In this document: in pieces, positions 61,951 through 64,000 of the stretch
How the letters are laid out: each line of letters opens with the position of its first letter
How positions within the stretch are numbered: position 1 is the stretch's first letter
Assembly (NCBI GenBank): GCA_023386885.1
Contig: JAEWIX010000095.1
Location: forward strand, 62,001 to 126,000
Origin: Pseudomonadota bacterium
GTDB lineage: Bacteria; Pseudomonadota; Alphaproteobacteria; Rhizobiales; Xanthobacteraceae
DNA length: 64,000 nucleotides
Reading direction: 5' to 3'
The notes under the pieces: model-generated
Databases searched by the model: none
Told to the model about the DNA's origin: nothing
Seen by the model: the letters and a program-made list of their open reading frames with translations, nothing else
Position numbers and translations under genes: made by a program

Positions 61951-62245
61951 CGACCCCATCCCCCACATCAATGTCGATGTTGTAGAGCGATGGCCTTTAA
62001 CATCAGGTTCACAACCGGAACTCGCTCGAACGGATTCCACGGCAACCGACGGTTAACCATCGCGAGTCGGGGTTGACGGAAAATAAACGCTGTCCGCAAC
62101 AACACGCGCTTTCATCGGGTGTGGTGAATCCGAAGGCCGATTCCGTTTACCAAACCGACGCTGTTTTGAACTTTATTGATCAGGCGCGGGCCGCCCTCGT
62201 GACAGTCCCCAGCGCGTTCACGACGAAACAGTGCAGAGTACGTCG

Positions 62246-63043
62246 ATGCTGAAGAATTTTTCCCTGGTGATGTGTGTTGGTGTGGTCGGTTTAGGTGCGG
62301 GGCTTTGTCCCGCTACGGCGCTCGAGAGATCGTATCCGGTCGCGTCGTCGGCCGTCGGCTATGCCGGCCAGCCGGCCCCGGCGCGGGTTGCCTATGCTCA
62401 ACGCTCGAATATGGGTGGCGGCTTCATCGAATTTCTGTTCGGAGACGAGCAGGGGCAGCCGCGAGGTTATCATGCGCAGCCCTCCTATGATCGCCGCCCG
62501 ATCTATCCGCCGTCGCCCGAAAGCATGATGCCCGAGCCCGCGCCGCAACAGACAATGTATCGTCGTGGCGACCCGATGGAAGCGGCGCGTCCAAGCTTCG
62601 ATCCGAAGTACGAAAAGCAGCTCGTCGAGTATCACGGCAAGGAACGTCCCGGCACCATCGTCGTCGATACGCCCAACAAGTTTCTCTACTTCGTGCAGCC
62701 CGGTGGCACGGCGCTGCGCTACGGCATCGGCGTCGGTCGCCCCGGCTTCGCCTGGTCGGGTGTGAAGTCGATCACCGCGAAAAAGGAATGGCCGTCATGG
62801 ACGCCGCCGGCGGAGATGCTCAAGCGTCGTCCGGATCTGCCGCGCTTCATGGAGGGCGGACCGGAAAATCCACTCGGCGCGCGCGCGATGTATCTCGGTT
62901 CGTCGCTCTATCGCATCCATGGTTCGAACGAACCGTGGACCATCGGCACCAACGTGTCGTCCGGTTGCATCCGCATGCGCAACGAGGACGTCATCGATCT
63001 CTATGAACGCGTCCATGTTGGTGCGCGCGTCGTCGTGATTTGA
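62246..63043 (+). CDS. L,D-transpeptidase (YkuD/ErfK family)
   Basis: A 265-residue periplasmic enzyme. The signal peptide LKNFSLVMCVGVVGLGAGLCPATA is followed by a Pro/Gln-rich region (~50-105). The YkuD domain has GTIVVDTPNKFLYFVQPGG, and the catalytic HGSNEPWTIGTNVSSGCIRM (H225, C241). It makes 3-3 peptidoglycan crosslinks or attaches proteins to the wall, relevant next to an outer-membrane tethering locus. The GTG at 62231 is an alternative start. It is divergent from cheZ. Confidence 0.9.
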   Translation: MLKNFSLVMCVGVVGLGAGLCPATALERSYPVASSAVGYAGQPAPARVAYAQRSNMGGGFIEFLFGDEQGQPRGYHAQPSYDRRPIYPPSPESMMPEPAPQQTMYRRGDPMEAARPSFDPKYEKQLVEYHGKERPGTIVVDTPNKFLYFVQPGGTALRYGIGVGRPGFAWSGVKSITAKKEWPSWTPPAEMLKRRPDLPRFMEGGPENPLGARAMYLGSSLYRIHGSNEPWTIGTNVSSGCIRMRNEDVIDLYERVHVGARVVVI

Positions 63044-63063
63044 TTCGTGCATCCCTGAAAGCA

Positions 63064-63098
63064 CAACGGCCGCTCATTTGAGCGGCCGTTGTTGTTTG
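63064..63098 (+). terminator. Intrinsic terminator of the L,D-transpeptidase gene
   Basis: A perfect 12-bp stem, CAACGGCCGCTC (63064-63075) with GAGCGGCCGTTG (63080-63091), has an ATTT loop and TTGTTTG after it. It is symmetric enough to serve the convergent DUF2076 gene too. Confidence 0.93.
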
Positions 63099-63110
63099 TG
63101 AGCGGGCGGA

Positions 63111-63896
63111 TTACGCGAAATCGGTATCGCCGTCGTCGTCGTAACCGTCATCGTTTTCGGCGAAATCGTCCTCGTCGTCCTGATCTTGATCCTGGTCCTG
63201 ATCGGCATCGGCTTGCGCCTGATCGAACTGGCCGGCCCGGCTGGTGTCGCCAGCGCGTTCGCCTGAACCGATATCGTTGACGCCGGCATCGCGGGCGAGA
63301 TTGCCGCCGGATTGATCAGAACTCCATGGGCCGCCGCTGCCGCCCTTGTTGCCGAGCGCGGAGGCGTCGCCGAAGCCGTGCTGGCTGCCGCCCATCATCG
63401 ACCGAATGCTGTTCAACAGCAGCGAGCCGCCGACAACGCCTGCAGCCGCGGCCGCCGCCGTTCCCAGAAACGATCCGCCACCGCCGCCGGCGGCCTGCGG
63501 TTGCTGCTGCGGAGGATATGAATCCGGTCCGCCGCCTTGCCCCAATACCTGTCCGGTGTTCCAGGCCGGGCGGCCGGACGCATTGCCGGGCGGAGGAACG
63601 TTGGGGACCGATCCGCGCCCCTGGCCAAGCAGATTGTCGCGCATGGAGTCGAGAAATCCGCCGGCGGGCTTTTGCTCGGGGTCGCCGCGTGCTTCGAGCG
63701 CCTCGATGCGCTCGTGTGCTCGCTTCAAAGCCTCGTTCTGAACCAGCACCGTCTGCACCAGCGCGTAGGCTGCGTTCGGCGCGCGCTGCCAGGCCTGGGC
63801 AATCGCGGCCTCGGCTGCGGGATCGCGCGTGGCGCTTTCGACGCGGGCCAGCCGGTCGAAAAGGTCATCGATCATCTGGCGTTCTTGCGGTGTCAT
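63111..63896 (-). CDS. DUF2076 family protein
   Basis: A 261-residue protein. MTPQERQMIDDLFDRLARVES and ALVQTVLVQNEALKRAHERIEALEA are the conserved N-terminal helical part. A Gly/Pro/Gln linker leads to a short hydrophobic Ala/Gly stretch (TAAAAAAGVVGGSLLLNSIRSM, ~145-170). The tail is strongly acidic (DQDQDQDQDDEDDFAENDDGYDDD). It starts at 63896 with GGAGAAGG upstream. The family is found in alphaproteobacteria and has no known function; a membrane-associated role is suggested. Confidence 0.82.
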   Translation of the reverse strand: MTPQERQMIDDLFDRLARVESATRDPAAEAAIAQAWQRAPNAAYALVQTVLVQNEALKRAHERIEALEARGDPEQKPAGGFLDSMRDNLLGQGRGSVPNVPPPGNASGRPAWNTGQVLGQGGGPDSYPPQQQPQAAGGGGGSFLGTAAAAAAGVVGGSLLLNSIRSMMGGSQHGFGDASALGNKGGSGGPWSSDQSGGNLARDAGVNDIGSGERAGDTSRAGQFDQAQADADQDQDQDQDDEDDFAENDDGYDDDGDTDFA

Positions 63897-64000
63897 GGCC
63901 TTCTCCAATGCAGAACCGGAAGAAGATGTAGGCGCGCTTTGTGTCGCAATAAGTAGCGGCCAGAAATATTTCGCGCCGGATTACATTTCCGCAATGTCAG

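Overview
The window is about 64 kb of GC-rich chromosomal DNA from an alphaproteobacterium, most probably of the Bradyrhizobium/Rhodopseudomonas/Afipia group (Nitrobacteraceae). The evidence is the style of the encoded proteins (DUF2852, DUF2076, a Gcw_chp-type outer-membrane protein, an H1-like lysine-rich protein, a BclA/BacA-like peptide transporter), an HrcA/CIRCE-controlled groESL operon, and short dispersed palindromic repeats of the kind common in that group. No rRNA, tRNA, CRISPR array, insertion sequence or phage gene was found.

Layout. (1) 0.2-11.4 kb is a catabolic island. A MarR regulator and a tautomerase-like isomerase are followed by an IclR regulator divergent from a Rieske oxygenase, a glutamine-synthetase-like ligase, a periplasmic binding protein, an amidohydrolase and a full LivHMGF-type ABC importer. 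It reads as uptake and first steps of breakdown of an unidentified aromatic or amine-bearing compound. (2) 11.5-17.6 kb holds a NarL-type two-component system and a membrane spermidine-synthase-like operon. (3) 17.7-20.9 kb holds a small Ser/Thr/Asp-rich peptide gene, an MvdD-like ATP-grasp ligase and an ABC exporter. I read this as a graspetide (side-chain-crosslinked RiPP) cluster, and it is the most novel system in the window. (4) 20.9-28.6 kb is accessory: an LLM flavoprotein, an SDR, HxlR and TetR regulators, a DHFR-like protein, GST, SnoaL-like and YciI-like proteins, a 38-residue membrane protein and DUF2852. (5) 28.9-41.1 kb is the Tol-Pal envelope locus (tolQRAB, pal, cpoB) followed by tilS and ftsH. 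A GGDEF-EAL c-di-GMP protein and a FeeM-like acyltransferase lie between tolB and pal. (6) 41.3-53.4 kb holds azlCD, a TetR regulator, a class I cytochrome c, glycolate oxidase glcDEF, the histone-like protein, an outer-membrane protein, the BclA-like transporter and a lactate/glycolate permease. (7) 53.5-64 kb holds a META-like lipoprotein, a CrtI-like flavoprotein, an unknown secreted protein, groESL, a lipoprotein, an MFS transporter, a CheZ-like phosphatase, an L,D-transpeptidase and DUF2076.

Regulatory structure is clear at several places: a perfect TTGTTCG/CGAACAA operator candidate for the IclR regulator, a promoter plus CIRCE for groES, a palindrome over the DUF2852 promoter, and strong hairpin terminators after the graspetide precursor, DUF2852, pal, ftsH, the histone-like gene, the porin, lldP, groEL and the L,D-transpeptidase gene. 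At least three families of dispersed palindromic repeats sit between or inside operons, including between groES and groEL, between glcD and glcE, and between the graspetide precursor and its ligase. All functions are inferred from recognisable motifs and context; no database search was possible.
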